DNA of 47,921 bases from Pseudomonadota bacterium (GCA_029555385.1 JAKPSH010000291.1:1-47921), one strand, 5' to 3'. Positions 1-8,854 are shown, numbered from the stretch's first letter. Numbers and translations are program-made. Notes: generated by a model not told the origin, from the letters alone.

Positions 1-256
1 GCCTGCCGGAGCCGAGTTTGCGGCGAAGTCGAGGCGCGGAAATTTCACCGAAGGAGCCGTGCTACAGCACGGCGGCACTGAGGTGAAATCTTCCGCAACG
101 AAGAATTCGCCGCAAAATCAACTTCCGCCTGCCGGAGCCGAGTTTGCGGCGAAGTCGAGGCGCGGAAATTTCACCGAAGGAGCCGTGCTACAGCACGGCG
201 GCACTGAGGTGAAATCTTCCGCAACGAAGAATTCGCCGCAAAATCGGCTCCGGCAG
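1..256. repeat. Tandem 126-bp nested-palindrome repeat (two units)
   Basis: Bases 1-116 recur almost identically at 127-242, a period of 126 bp. The left edge of the array may lie outside the window. Each unit is itself a long imperfect palindrome. Working inward in unit 2, CTGCCGGAGCCGA (129-141) pairs with TCGGCTCCGGCAG (244-256), TTTGCGGCGAA pairs with TTCGCCGCAAA, ATTTCACC pairs with GGTGAAAT, and the tip GCCGTGCT/AGCACGGC closes around AC. A single strand could fold into a rod of about 128 nt. The period is a multiple of three, so an open frame runs through it, but I do not regard that as a gene. Confidence 0.9.
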
Positions 257-261
257 AATCG

Positions 262-304
262 CCAAAAAAAAGCCCCCGCACTTTTTACGGTGCGGGGGCT
301 TTTC
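262..304 (-). terminator. Strong intrinsic terminator, possibly bidirectional
   Basis: An 11-bp GC-rich stem (AGCCCCCGCAC at 271-281 pairing with GTGCGGGGGCT at 290-300) closes an 8-nt loop. Read on the minus strand it is followed by an uninterrupted run of U residues (A-tract 263-270 on the plus strand), a textbook terminator for the leftward membrane-protein gene. On the plus strand only TTTTC follows the stem, so rightward termination would be weaker. Confidence 0.85.
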
Positions 305-588
305 TAAGCCTACACGCCTTCACGCAGGCGGCCCGCACCAGCTCCAAATAAGGAGCACCTCGATAATGATAACGATGCTGATATTCAGGCCGTTTCTGCT
401 TAGCATGCCGATCTTGCTTATATTTTAGTTGCCCGCCGGGGAAAATACCGCCGCAAAGTGCCACTGCCCCGGCGAAGCCTAACCCTAACAAAACACCATC
501 GCTACGTCAAGTTTCAGCATTGGTTATCAATCAGATGATGCTCCGTTTCTAAGCGATGCGCAGTTCATTCGCCTTGAATTAATCTGCC

Positions 589-2188
589 TCAAGGCTGCTC
601 TTGCTGCCGCCGTTTGCGAAACAGTGCGGCCATGCTTCGATCCGTGCTCCCGCTGGACGGCTCGTGGAGAGTTTCCCAATCCGCAGACTGCCGCAGCTGG
701 TGCGCAAGCGGACAGTCCGCTCCGATGAGCACCCATGCGAAACCTCCTTTTTCAAGCACTTCCCGCCATAGCGGAGCAGCGTGCTCTACATGAAAAAATG
801 TTTCATACTTCGCCTGCCCATTCAATTCGTTACGATCGTCGATAAAAGCACGCCGCAACGGATAGAAAGTCCAGATCATAGCCGCCCCAATCGGGATGAT
901 TGAAAACTGCTCCTTGCGTGCCGGCTTCATTCTCTCTCATTTTCTGCACTGCATCATGCGGGAAACTTCGGGAGAAACCCGAGTCTTCAGCCGAACGAAA
1001 CGGAAGGCGGCTGAAGCAAGCACCGTAAGCGGCTATGACCAGCCAAAAGCAAAACGAATAACCCCACGCAGAGGCGCGCGCCGGCAGGGCGGCCAAACCA
1101 GAGTCCGCACGCCGCAGCATGCAGAGAAGACGCGTACGCGACCCGGCAGGCGCTGTTTTGCTTGTCAAACTGGATCGAGCAATGAGTTTCGCAAAGGGCA
1201 GCGCTGCGGCAATACCGAAAAAAGGAATATAGCGGCGCTGAAGAAGCGACATCACAAAGAATACCGCGGCTGAAATGATCTCAAAGATGGTGAGAGCGCC
1301 CCGGCCGCAAAACGCAAACAGACCGACAAATGCCGCTCCGGCGAAACCAAAAGGCCAAAAGGCTTGATTCCTCCACTCCGGCGGAAACCACTCCCTATTC
1401 AGCGTCATGAAATACGAACTGCCAAGCAAAGACCAGATTTCGTGATGCAATGACCAACCATAGGGGTTAAGCAGCGTTGCTCCAGAGCAAAGAACAAACA
1501 AGCAGAATAGCCGCTGGGCCGACCGTAGCAGCTCTGCTTGATTCTCCCGCCGCAGAAACACGCCATCCAACCCAGCCGCAATGGCCGCAATAAGGATGAT
1601 GCCCAAGCCAACGCTAAACGCTGGATGGAGATTGGCCCAGAGCGCAAACAACACCGGCAGGCCGTAAAAAACCCGGCGCCGATGGTTCGTCATGCCGCAT
1701 CCGGCCGCAGCTTGGTATAAGATGTACACTGCGCGATAAACTAAGGCAGCAAGGACGAACGAGAACAAGACCGGACGGATGAACCACTGTATTTTGCCGA
1801 GGAGCGCGCATAGAAACAGCGCCAGGAAAACACTAAGCGGCGAGCGCACTTCGTGTTTGAGAAGCGGCCCAAGTGCAAAGACATAAACGGCGATACATAA
1901 CCCGGCCGCAAAAGCATGAAGCAGCGCAAAACCTCCCGCGCGATAGCAGAGCCAAAGAATCACATCGCCAAGCCACTGGTTGCAGATCCAGCGAGCATGT
2001 CCGGCAGATGCCAAGAAGGGGTCTGCTGCCGGAATGCGCAGATGTTCCAAGATCCACTGTCCGGTACGCAGGTGCCAGCCCAATCCTGGATCTCCGGCAA
2101 GCGTTTCTCCGAAAAAAACAAGGACGGCGAGCAGGTAGATGCCAAGCAGATCACTTAAACCGATGCTTTTCAGACTCTTCGCCGGCAC
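589..2188 (-). pseudogene. Multi-pass membrane protein, broken by a frameshift
   Basis: The first part (2188 down to about 879) encodes a very hydrophobic protein with about ten membrane segments. Features typical of a large uncharacterised membrane family are an N-terminal GDPGLGWHLRTGQWILEH, then NQWLGDV and WANLHPAFSVGL. After FNHPDWGGY the frame runs into a short tail and stops at about 830. The expected family tail continues in another frame: IWTFYPLRRAFIDDRNELNG, ending at 589. The break lies near 874-880 and fits a 2-bp loss (or 1-bp gain) between WGGY and IW. Joined, the product would be about 533 residues. The start is taken as GTG at 2188, preceded by GGAGG. The gene may be truly broken, or the assembly may hold an indel. 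Molecular function is unknown. Confidence 0.75.
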
Positions 2189-2277
2189 GCGGCCTCCATT
2201 TTCGAATTATGCGCTGCTTCGTATTCTCGCGTAAGCATAACCAGGAAACCAGATGTAAAATACAGGAAAACCAGACT

Positions 2278-2358
2278 TAGAGCAGTTTGACTTATGGTGT
2301 AGCGAGAAATAAGGACTCGCCTGAGGCGAGCCGTGTAATCTTTGTGCAAACTGCTCTA
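2278..2358. repeat. Inverted repeat with TAGAGC ends
   Basis: TAGAGCAGTTTG at 2278-2289 is the exact reverse complement of CAAACTGCTCTA at 2347-2358. The enclosed segment has its own small hairpin (CTCGCC-TGA-GGCGAG, 2316-2330). The TAGAGC/GCTCTA ends are shared with the hairpin at 2458-2504, which suggests one family of mobile or dispersed intergenic palindromes. Confidence 0.8.
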
Positions 2359-2369
2359 GCTGGTATAGC

Positions 2370-2458
2370 GCGCGAAATTGCTCATCCGTGAGCAATTTCG
2401 CGCAGTTCGGAGGCCGCAGCGGCGCTGCGGCCTCCGGGCACGCCATCCCGGCGTGCCC
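2370..2458. repeat. Three consecutive perfect hairpins
   Basis: Three perfect stem-loops follow one another almost without spacer. GCGCGAAATTGCTC (2370-2383) pairs with 2390-2403 over a 6-nt loop. GGAGGCCGCAGC (2409-2420) pairs with 2424-2435 over a 3-nt loop. GGGCACGCC (2436-2444) pairs with 2450-2458 over a 5-nt loop. None has a convincing U-tract, so they do not look like ordinary terminators. Confidence 0.85.
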
Positions 2459-2504
2459 TAGAGCGGATTAACTTCCAGCTACACTGGAAGTTAATCCGCT
2501 CTAG
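2458..2504. repeat. 21-bp perfect palindrome with 5-nt loop
   Basis: The 21-base arm at 2458-2478 is the exact reverse complement of 2484-2504, with loop CTACA. Arm ends are CTAGAGCGG and CCGCTCTAG. It is the last member of the hairpin run between the leftward membrane-protein gene and the rightward TerB-like gene. Because the two genes diverge here, transcription termination is not an obvious role. Confidence 0.9.
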
Positions 2505-2514
2505 CGTTGAACTG

Positions 2515-2544
2515 TTGTGATATTGAGCCATATTTTGCTAATAA
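2515..2544 (+). promoter_or_regulatory. Predicted sigma-70-type promoter for the TerB-like gene
   Basis: A TTGTGA -35-like box (2515-2520), an 18-bp spacer and an extended -10, TG-C-TAATAA (-10 at 2539-2544), lie about 50 bp upstream of the ATG at 2596 and just after the hairpin run. This is prediction from motif match only. Confidence 0.45.
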
Positions 2545-2595
2545 CTCAGTCTGAAACACGTGTTCCGGCAGGGGCATTCCACGAAGGAGAGAGTA

Positions 2596-3057
2596 ATGCT
2601 TGAGAATATAAAAGATTTTCTAAAAGGTGAAACCAGCCTGAAAGTCAACAAGGGCGGAGAACCAACTTCGAAAGACCTGGCCATCGCCACGGGGATGCTG
2701 CTTCTGGAAATGGCGGGAGCGGATTTAGATTACGCTCCGGAGGAAGTACGCACCATTTTTGCTGCGCTGGAAAAGCATTTAAACGTCAGCGACACTGAAA
2801 CTCTGGAAATTCTCGAGCAGGCGGACAAGCTCCGGCAGCAAGAAGGCAAATTCGACGAGTTTCTTGGGGTGATCAATGCGAACTTCGACGAAAAGCAAAA
2901 GCAATTAATTCTGGCGATGGTTTGGAAAGTGATCATCGCTGATGAATTGATCGATAAATACGAGCAGCGGTTTGCATCAGAGCTGCGCCAGCGCCTGCAG
3001 CTCAGCCGCGAAGCGGCAGATGCCGCAAAACAAATGGCCTTAGCCGGTAAAGTTTAA
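2596..3057 (+). CDS. TerB-like (tellurite resistance family) protein
   Basis: A 153-residue, all-helical, highly charged cytoplasmic protein. The run LAIATGMLLLEMAGADLDYAP, followed by evenly spaced helices ending in RLQLSREAADAAKQMA, matches the TerB-like fold: a compact helical domain that binds divalent metal in some members and is often found in stress or membrane-surveillance settings. The ATG at 2596 is chosen over an upstream in-frame ATG at 2560 because GAAGGAGAG precedes it at proper spacing. The aminotransferase gene starts 18 bp downstream, so the two are probably co-transcribed. No other ter genes are nearby, so a tellurite role is not supported. Exact function is unknown. Confidence 0.7.
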   Translation: MLENIKDFLKGETSLKVNKGGEPTSKDLAIATGMLLLEMAGADLDYAPEEVRTIFAALEKHLNVSDTETLEILEQADKLRQQEGKFDEFLGVINANFDEKQKQLILAMVWKVIIADELIDKYEQRFASELRQRLQLSREAADAAKQMALAGKV

Positions 3058-3075
3058 CAGCAGGGAGCACAAGAC

Positions 3076-4311
3076 ATGCCCGATCCATATTTTCAGAAAC
3101 TTTTTGCGGAAAGAATCGGCGGCGCCAATTACGGCAAAGGCACGGAGATTTACAAATTCGAGAAAATTAAGCGGGCAAAACGAGCCGCGCTAAAGGATGC
3201 TCCGCACCGGAGTTTGATTGATTTCGGAATTGGCGAGAACGATGAGATGGCCGACCCGGAAGTGCGCGTATGTCTCAAGGCGGAAGCGGATAAGCTGGAA
3301 AACCGCGGGTACGCCGATAACGGTATTCAGGAGTACAAAGATGCCGCCGCCCGCTGGATGAAACGCGAGTTTGACGTGGAAATTGACCCCCAAAAGGAGG
3401 TTAATCACTGCATCGGTTCAAAAACTGCTTTGGCGATGCTGCCCGCGGCATTTATCAATCCGGGCGATATCACGCTGATGACTGTTCCCGGGTACCCTGT
3501 CGCCGGGACGCACACCAAGTATTATGGCGGAGAAGTCTACCGGCTGCCGCTTTGCGAAGAGCACAGCTTCATGCCGCAGCTTGAGCAGATTCCGGACGGC
3601 GTCAAGCAGCGCGCAAAGCTGCTCGTCCTTAACTATCCAAACAGCCCGACCGGAGCCGTGCCCGACGAAGAGTTTTTTGAGCGCGCGATTGCCTTTGGCA
3701 AGAAGCACGAAATCGTTGTTGTCAACGATGCCGCACATATCATGCTGACCTATGGCCGGAAGCCGCTGAGCTTTTTAAGCATCAAAGGTGCCAAGGATGT
3801 CGGCATAGAAATTCATTCGATGAGTAAAGGATTCGACATGATCGGCTGGCGGCTCGGCTTTTTCGCCGGGAACGAACTGATTGTGCGGGCAATCGCTGAC
3901 GTAAAGGACAACTGCGACAGCGGGCAATTTATCGCCATTCAAAAGGCTGCTGCCGCAGCACTGGACAACACGTCGATTTCCTCTCGCATCAGAATCAAAT
4001 ATCAGCGCCGGCTGCAGAAACTAGTTCAGACGCTGAACGAAATCGGGTTTGAGGCTAAGATGCCCGGCGGCACATACTTTTTGTACGTCCGTGCGCCAAG
4101 AGGCGTCGAAAACGGCCCGGTCTTCGAATCTGCCGAGGATGCTTCGCAATTTCTTATCCGCGAACGCTCAATCTGCACCGTTCCTTGGGATGATGCCGGA
4201 CCTTATTTGCGTTTCTCGGTAACGTATTATGCGCCGGCTGAGGCGGATGAGGATGCATTGATGCGCGATTTGAAGCAGCGTCTGGCGGGCGACCGCTTCA
4301 TCTGGCGTTAG
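3076..4311 (+). CDS. dapL: LL-diaminopimelate aminotransferase (DapL type)
   Basis: A 411-residue fold-type I PLP aminotransferase, the usual length for DapL. The sequence shows the substrate and cofactor loops PGYPVAGTHTKYYGGE (138-153), NYPNSPTG (186-193), NDAAH (217-221) and the PLP-lysine motif HSMSKGFDMIGWR (Lys251). The N-terminus, with FAERIGGANYGKGTEIYKFE, closely resembles proteins annotated as LL-DAP aminotransferase in several non-proteobacterial phyla. The enzyme converts tetrahydrodipicolinate plus glutamate to LL-diaminopimelate in one step, bypassing the succinylase or acetylase branches of lysine and peptidoglycan synthesis. The start ATG has GGGAG upstream. A different aminotransferase specificity cannot be excluded from sequence, as no other dap genes are in the window. 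Confidence 0.8.
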   Translation: MPDPYFQKLFAERIGGANYGKGTEIYKFEKIKRAKRAALKDAPHRSLIDFGIGENDEMADPEVRVCLKAEADKLENRGYADNGIQEYKDAAARWMKREFDVEIDPQKEVNHCIGSKTALAMLPAAFINPGDITLMTVPGYPVAGTHTKYYGGEVYRLPLCEEHSFMPQLEQIPDGVKQRAKLLVLNYPNSPTGAVPDEEFFERAIAFGKKHEIVVVNDAAHIMLTYGRKPLSFLSIKGAKDVGIEIHSMSKGFDMIGWRLGFFAGNELIVRAIADVKDNCDSGQFIAIQKAAAAALDNTSISSRIRIKYQRRLQKLVQTLNEIGFEAKMPGGTYFLYVRAPRGVENGPVFESAEDASQFLIRERSICTVPWDDAGPYLRFSVTYYAPAEADEDALMRDLKQRLAGDRFIWR

Positions 4312-4411
4312 CATTACTCCGTTAGGTGCGAGCCGCAGGACAGTAGTCCGGCCCAGCCAATTCGTGCTTTGCTTTCTAAATCAAGTCTTCCCCGGCATCT
4401 GCCGTCATAAC

Positions 4412-4417
4412 TATAAT
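4412..4417 (+). promoter_or_regulatory. Consensus -10 box upstream of the purL-like gene
   Basis: A perfect TATAAT lies 58 bp before the GTG start of the PurL-like gene, within a 163-bp intergenic gap. The matching -35 region is poor, so an activator may be needed, or the match may be chance. Confidence 0.4.
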
Positions 4418-4474
4418 CAACGGTGGGCTTGCGATAAAAACCGTCCTTTTTTCTAAGTTTTAAGGATCTTTTCA

Positions 4475-6946
4475 GTGGCAATCAAAGCGCGAAGAGAAAG
4501 GCTGTATCCGCCAATAACGATGGAACAGGGTTTGGCCTTTGGTCTTGATGACGTCGAATGGGAGCGTATTGTCGACCGTCTCGGGCGCGCACCAAATCAC
4601 TTTGAATGTTCTATCTTCGCAACGCTATGGTCAGACGAGGTCTCCAATAAGAGCTCCGCTGCTCTGCTGGACACGATCAAACGGGATGATGCAAAAGTCG
4701 TGCGCATTCCGGGCCTGCGGCTGGCACTGACAAAAATCGAGGAAGGCGCATATCTGGCGCTTCGCGTCTGCAACAACAATGCACAGACGCTGATCGAACC
4801 GTTTTATGGCGCCCAGACAGCGATTGATTTGGCGATGGAAGAACTTGCCACAGTTGGAGCTTCTCCTCTCGGCGTGCTTAATCTAATGCGTTTCGGCACG
4901 TACGATCTGATCAAGAACCAGCGGCTCTTTCAAGGCGTTACGGAAGGCGTTAGCGCTTACGGCAACAAGTTTGGCGTGCCGATTGTTGGCGGGGAGCTTT
5001 ATTTTCATGAACGCTACAATTATGCCGCGCTGAGCAACAGCGGAGTTGTGGGCATCGTGCGCACCGAACATGCGCTCGGCCAGAGACAGGTCGAATTCCA
5101 GAGTCCGGTGCTCTATGTCGGCGCTCCGACAGGGCGAGACGGCTTGAGCAGGTTCAAACAAGAAAACGGCGCAGTGCTGCCATCACGCGGAGACAGGTCC
5201 GCCTGCACGCTGAAAATCAGCGACCCGCTGCTGTCCAATCGGATAGTCAGCGCCTGCTGTGAAGCTGTTGAAGCAGGGGTCGTTCGTGAATTGGTCAGCG
5301 TGGGAGCAGGAGGGCTGGCTGTCGCATGTTTTGATTTGGCACGACGCGTCAACCGCCCGGTACTTTTGGATATCGATCGCATTCCACTGCGCGGTCAAGG
5401 CTACGAGCCATTGGAGATAATTCTCAGCGAGACGACGGAGAGGGTGCTGATGGTTGTCGAACGTCAACATCACCGGACGCTGAACCGGATTCTTTACAAG
5501 TGGGACTTAGAGAGCCTTAAAGTCGGCGAAGTCAACGACGCAGACGGCATCGAGTTCTATTGGAATCATTACCTCGCTGCGGACATTCCGTTCCTCTTCG
5601 CACTGGGCGGCGCAGTGCAGAAACAGTTTCAGGTTGTGCAGTTTCCGCCGATGCTCAAGCGCAGCGGCCGCCTTGACGATGACGCGGACAAACTCCGAAA
5701 ACGCAAGCGCAAAGTCGAAGATGAATGGTCCCTGGTACGCGAGGTCGCCATTGCGCAAAAAGAAGAGAAAGAACGTGAGTTCTCCTGCCCGCCGCACCTC
5801 GAGGACATCTGGCTCGACATGCTCGCCAATCCAAACCTGTGTTCCCGCGCCCCCGTCTACCGCATGTTTGACCAGGTTGTAGGCGCCAATACGCTGCAGC
5901 GCCCAGGCGGCGACGCCGCGGTATTTCGCCTGCGTGCGCTGGCTAATGGCGCAAGCACGGCTTCGATGGAGAAGCTCGCCGGCAAGGCTCTGTCAGAGGC
6001 TGCCCCATCGAGCGCCAAAGAAAAAGGACTGGCACTGACTCTCGACTCCAATTCCCTATACGTCTCGATGGAACCTTATCTCGGCACAGTGCAGACAATC
6101 GCCGAAGGCATGCGCAATCTTGCCGCAGTGGGGGCGCGTCCATTAGGATTTGCCTACTGCCTCAATTTCGGCAATCCCGAGCGCTACCGTGAAATATGCG
6201 ATCTTGCCGAGTCAATCCGCGGCCTGGGAGACGCAAGCCGCATTTGGCAAATTCCTATCCTTTCTGAGGAAATATCGCTAAACAACGGCACGGAAGGCAA
6301 TCCCGTGCTTCCGACTCCCGCCATCCTGATGGCCGGCATCATTGACGACATCAGCAGGACCTGTTCGATTGGTTTTCGCAGCAAGGGCGACATCGTCCTC
6401 TTGCTTGGCCTTACGGAAAATGAAATTGGGTGCAGCGAATACGCAAACTATGCACACAAATTTGTGAACCGCCTGGTGCCGGATATCGAGTTTGCCGCGG
6501 AGCAAAAAACCTGCGAACTGGTGATTTCTCTGATACAAAAACAGCTTGCCCGCTCAGTGCATGATCTTTCCGGAGGGGGGCTCGCCATCGCGCTGACCGA
6601 GTGCTGCATGATGCGCCCGCGTCCACTTGGCGTCACGTTTCATATTGACCCGCAGACTTTTGACTCGCCAAACGGCCCAGTGCCGCTGCGTGAGGATTCA
6701 GCCTTATTCAGCGAGACCTCCGCGCGGTTCTTGGTCAGTTGCAAACCTGAAAAGGAAGACGAGATACGGAAGCTTTGCGCAGAATACGGCGTTCCGGTTA
6801 CCGGACGCGGCCAGGTCGGCGGTAAATCCGTAGCCATAGAAGGGGCGGCGGATGTCGAGCTCCCGCTCTCCACCACCTATAAGCTCTGGATCCACCGGCT
6901 TGAGATTCTTCTCGGCCATGGCGGCGAAGAAACTGTGGGTTTCTGA
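4475..6946 (+). CDS. purL: Divergent PurL (FGAM synthase large subunit-like), catalytic motifs altered
   Basis: 823 residues, longer than the usual 720-760 of small-type PurL. Two PurM/PurL-type halves are visible. The first has TLIEPFYGA (105-113), GVPIVGGEL (167-175), GAPTGRDG (216-223) and IILSETTER (315-323). The second has DQVVGANTLQRPGGDAAV (466-483), VGARPLG, LNFGNPER and LPTPAILMAG. A charged linker (about 396-438) joins them. Hallmark motifs are changed: WSEHCSYK is WSDEVSNK (52-59), ESHNHPS is CNNNAQT (99-105), QDLGAGG is VSVGAGG, and SGNVSLYN is SEEISLNN (597-604). Canonical PurL turns FGAR, ATP and ammonia into FGAM in purine synthesis. PurS and PurQ homologues lie about 11 kb away, and that PurQ also lacks its nucleophile. 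The call to family is firm; FGAM synthase activity is uncertain. The start is GTG with AAGGA 8 bp upstream. Confidence 0.75.
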   Translation: MAIKARRERLYPPITMEQGLAFGLDDVEWERIVDRLGRAPNHFECSIFATLWSDEVSNKSSAALLDTIKRDDAKVVRIPGLRLALTKIEEGAYLALRVCNNNAQTLIEPFYGAQTAIDLAMEELATVGASPLGVLNLMRFGTYDLIKNQRLFQGVTEGVSAYGNKFGVPIVGGELYFHERYNYAALSNSGVVGIVRTEHALGQRQVEFQSPVLYVGAPTGRDGLSRFKQENGAVLPSRGDRSACTLKISDPLLSNRIVSACCEAVEAGVVRELVSVGAGGLAVACFDLARRVNRPVLLDIDRIPLRGQGYEPLEIILSETTERVLMVVERQHHRTLNRILYKWDLESLKVGEVNDADGIEFYWNHYLAADIPFLFALGGAVQKQFQVVQFPPMLKRSGRLDDDADKLRKRKRKVEDEWSLVREVAIAQKEEKEREFSCPPHLEDIWLDMLANPNLCSRAPVYRMFDQVVGANTLQRPGGDAAVFRLRALANGASTASMEKLAGKALSEAAPSSAKEKGLALTLDSNSLYVSMEPYLGTVQTIAEGMRNLAAVGARPLGFAYCLNFGNPERYREICDLAESIRGLGDASRIWQIPILSEEISLNNGTEGNPVLPTPAILMAGIIDDISRTCSIGFRSKGDIVLLLGLTENEIGCSEYANYAHKFVNRLVPDIEFAAEQKTCELVISLIQKQLARSVHDLSGGGLAIALTECCMMRPRPLGVTFHIDPQTFDSPNGPVPLREDSALFSETSARFLVSCKPEKEDEIRKLCAEYGVPVTGRGQVGGKSVAIEGAADVELPLSTTYKLWIHRLEILLGHGGEETVGF

Positions 6947-6971
6947 CCGGCTTCCACTTTGCCGGTTTTTA
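6946..6971 (+). terminator. Intrinsic terminator after the purL-like gene
   Basis: ACCGGC (6946-6951), a 9-nt loop and GCCGGT (6961-6966) are followed by a T-run. The stem begins on the last base of the stop codon. It is short (6 bp) but GC-rich, and separates purL from recQ. Confidence 0.6.
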
Positions 6972-6987
6972 TGCTTAATAAACGCCC

Positions 6988-8832
6988 ATGCAGCAGTCCA
7001 GTAATCACTTGCTCATCAGCCTTCTTAAGCATTATTTCGGGTTTGATTTCTTCCGGCCATTGCAGCAGGAAATCATCACAGACAGCCTGCTCGGAAAAGA
7101 CACCATCGCTCTGCTTCCCACGGGGGGCGGCAAGTCTCTGTGCTATCAGCTTCGTTCGCTCGCCGCACCAGGCCTGACTATTGTCATTTCACCGCTTATT
7201 GCGCTGATGAAAGATCAAGTCGATGCACTGAGTGAACAGGGTATTCAAGCAACATTTCTTAATTCATCGCTTTCCCGGGAGGCGTCAGCACAGTGCCGGC
7301 GCCGGCTTGAAAACAGCGAGTATCGCCTGCTTTACGTGGCACCAGAACGCCTGGCTCTGGATGGTATGCTTGAGCAGCTTGAACGCTGGCAGCTTTCATT
7401 TATCGCTGTTGACGAAGCGCACTGCATTTCTGAATGGGGGCACGATTTCCGGCCCGAATACCGCCAGCTCTCGCTGCTGCGTGACCGTTTTCCTGATGTG
7501 CCAATCATGGCGCTTACCGCGACAGCAACCTTGCGGGTGCGCAATGACATTTCACAGCTCCTCAAACTGCGCAGCCCCGCCTCTTATGTGGCAAGCTTCA
7601 ACCGTCCCAACCTCTCCTACCGCATTATTCAGCGCGATCAGCCGTTGAAGCAGCTAATCGAAGTTATCCGCGATCATCCCGGCGAAAGCGGCATCATCTA
7701 CTGCCTGAGCCGCGCGGGCACCGAGAGGATCGCTCAGGCGCTCAACGCCAAAGGATTCAGCGCTCTGGCCTACCATGCCGGACTGGATGCCGAAGAACGA
7801 ACAAAACGCCAAGAGCAGTTCATCAACGACGAAGTTCCGATCATTGCCGCAACCATCGCTTTTGGCATGGGCATTGATAAGCCCGATGTGCGCTATGTTA
7901 TTCATCACGACCTGCCGAAGAACCTGGAAAGCTATTACCAAGAAACAGGCAGAGCGGGACGTGACGGTCTGCCCAGTGAATGTGTAATGCTCTACAGTGC
8001 GGGGGATGCAGTAAAACTTCATCGCTTCATTGACGAACTATCCTCTCCGCAAGAACGCGATATTGCACGCGACCACTTGCGTTCCTTGCTGCGCTTTGCC
8101 GAAAGCAGCACCTGCCGCCGCATAGAGCTTTTGCGCTACTTTGGCGAACAGTATCTCAGCCCAACCGGGGCGGCGCCTGATTTTTGCGGCGCCTGCGACA
8201 ACTGCTTGACTCCGCGCCCGTCTTTTGACGGCACCCTCGCCGCACAGAAGATTCTCTCTTGCGCCGTGCGGATCAAGCAGAAAAGCGGCTTCAGCGTCGG
8301 CTTGCTGCATCTAGTTGACGTTTTGTGCGGCGCGAAGACCGAAAAGGTTGCCAAATTCGGCCATGATTCGCTTTCCACATATGCGATCGGCAAAGATCGG
8401 CCCCGCGCGGAATGGCTCTCATACGCCAACGAACTCATTCAACTCGGACTGCTGCAGATATGTCCTGAAAGATTTAACGTGGCAGAAGTAACCGAGTCCG
8501 GCGCAGCAGTGCTTCGCGGTCTTCAATTCGTGGAGCTGCACCAGCCTTTGGTCAAGGCAGGGCTCAGCGTCGAAAAAAGAAAACTACAACGGCGCCGCAC
8601 CGGCCATGTTGAGGTCGATCCTGTGCTGTTCGGCGCGCTTCGCCGCTTGCGTCTCGATATTGCGCGGGAGATAAAATTGCCCGCATATCTCATTTTTTCC
8701 GACGCCACTCTGCAGCAGATGGCATTGCTCAAGCCCAAAAGCGAAGCCGAGATGCTGCAAGTGAGCGGGGTCGGCGACGTAAAACTTAAACGTTACGGAG
8801 CGCGGTTTCTCCAGGTTATTAACAACTCTTAA
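6988..8832 (+). CDS. recQ: ATP-dependent DNA helicase RecQ
   Basis: 614 residues, typical of bacterial RecQ. The helicase core shows motif I LPTGGGKS (43-50), motif II VDEAHCISEWGHDFRP (DEAH 142-145), motif III TATAT, then FGMGIDKPDVR (motif V) and QETGRAGRDG (motif VI). The RQC zinc site is seen as STCRRIELLRYFGE with CGACDNC. A C-terminal HRDC-like domain follows (about 535-612), containing a VSGVGDVKLKRYG helix-hairpin motif. It unwinds DNA 3' to 5' in recombination repair and replication restart. All catalytic motifs are intact. The M20 peptidase starts 22 bp downstream and is probably co-transcribed. Confidence 0.95.
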   Translation: MQQSSNHLLISLLKHYFGFDFFRPLQQEIITDSLLGKDTIALLPTGGGKSLCYQLRSLAAPGLTIVISPLIALMKDQVDALSEQGIQATFLNSSLSREASAQCRRRLENSEYRLLYVAPERLALDGMLEQLERWQLSFIAVDEAHCISEWGHDFRPEYRQLSLLRDRFPDVPIMALTATATLRVRNDISQLLKLRSPASYVASFNRPNLSYRIIQRDQPLKQLIEVIRDHPGESGIIYCLSRAGTERIAQALNAKGFSALAYHAGLDAEERTKRQEQFINDEVPIIAATIAFGMGIDKPDVRYVIHHDLPKNLESYYQETGRAGRDGLPSECVMLYSAGDAVKLHRFIDELSSPQERDIARDHLRSLLRFAESSTCRRIELLRYFGEQYLSPTGAAPDFCGACDNCLTPRPSFDGTLAAQKILSCAVRIKQKSGFSVGLLHLVDVLCGAKTEKVAKFGHDSLSTYAIGKDRPRAEWLSYANELIQLGLLQICPERFNVAEVTESGAAVLRGLQFVELHQPLVKAGLSVEKRKLQRRRTGHVEVDPVLFGALRRLRLDIAREIKLPAYLIFSDATLQQMALLKPKSEAEMLQVSGVGDVKLKRYGARFLQVINNS

Positions 8833-8854
8833 TCGCAGCAAAGGCTCCCTCTCA

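Noticed and set aside
1-256. Repeat array considered as CRISPR
   Set aside because: The units are 126 bp, nearly identical throughout and without variable spacers.
59-307. Open frame encoding a protein with a repeated 42-residue unit
   Set aside because: It is only the translation of the 126-bp tandem palindrome; it runs through the terminator hairpin and has no ribosome-binding site.
285-491. Leftward 68-codon frame with a hydrophobic start
   Set aside because: It begins at TTG without a ribosome-binding site and its stop lies in the terminator loop. A real small peptide cannot be excluded, but support is too weak. I see no other gene at 307-588.
2207-2446. Leftward frame across the hairpin run
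   Set aside because: It consists of the palindromic repeats and has no coding character.
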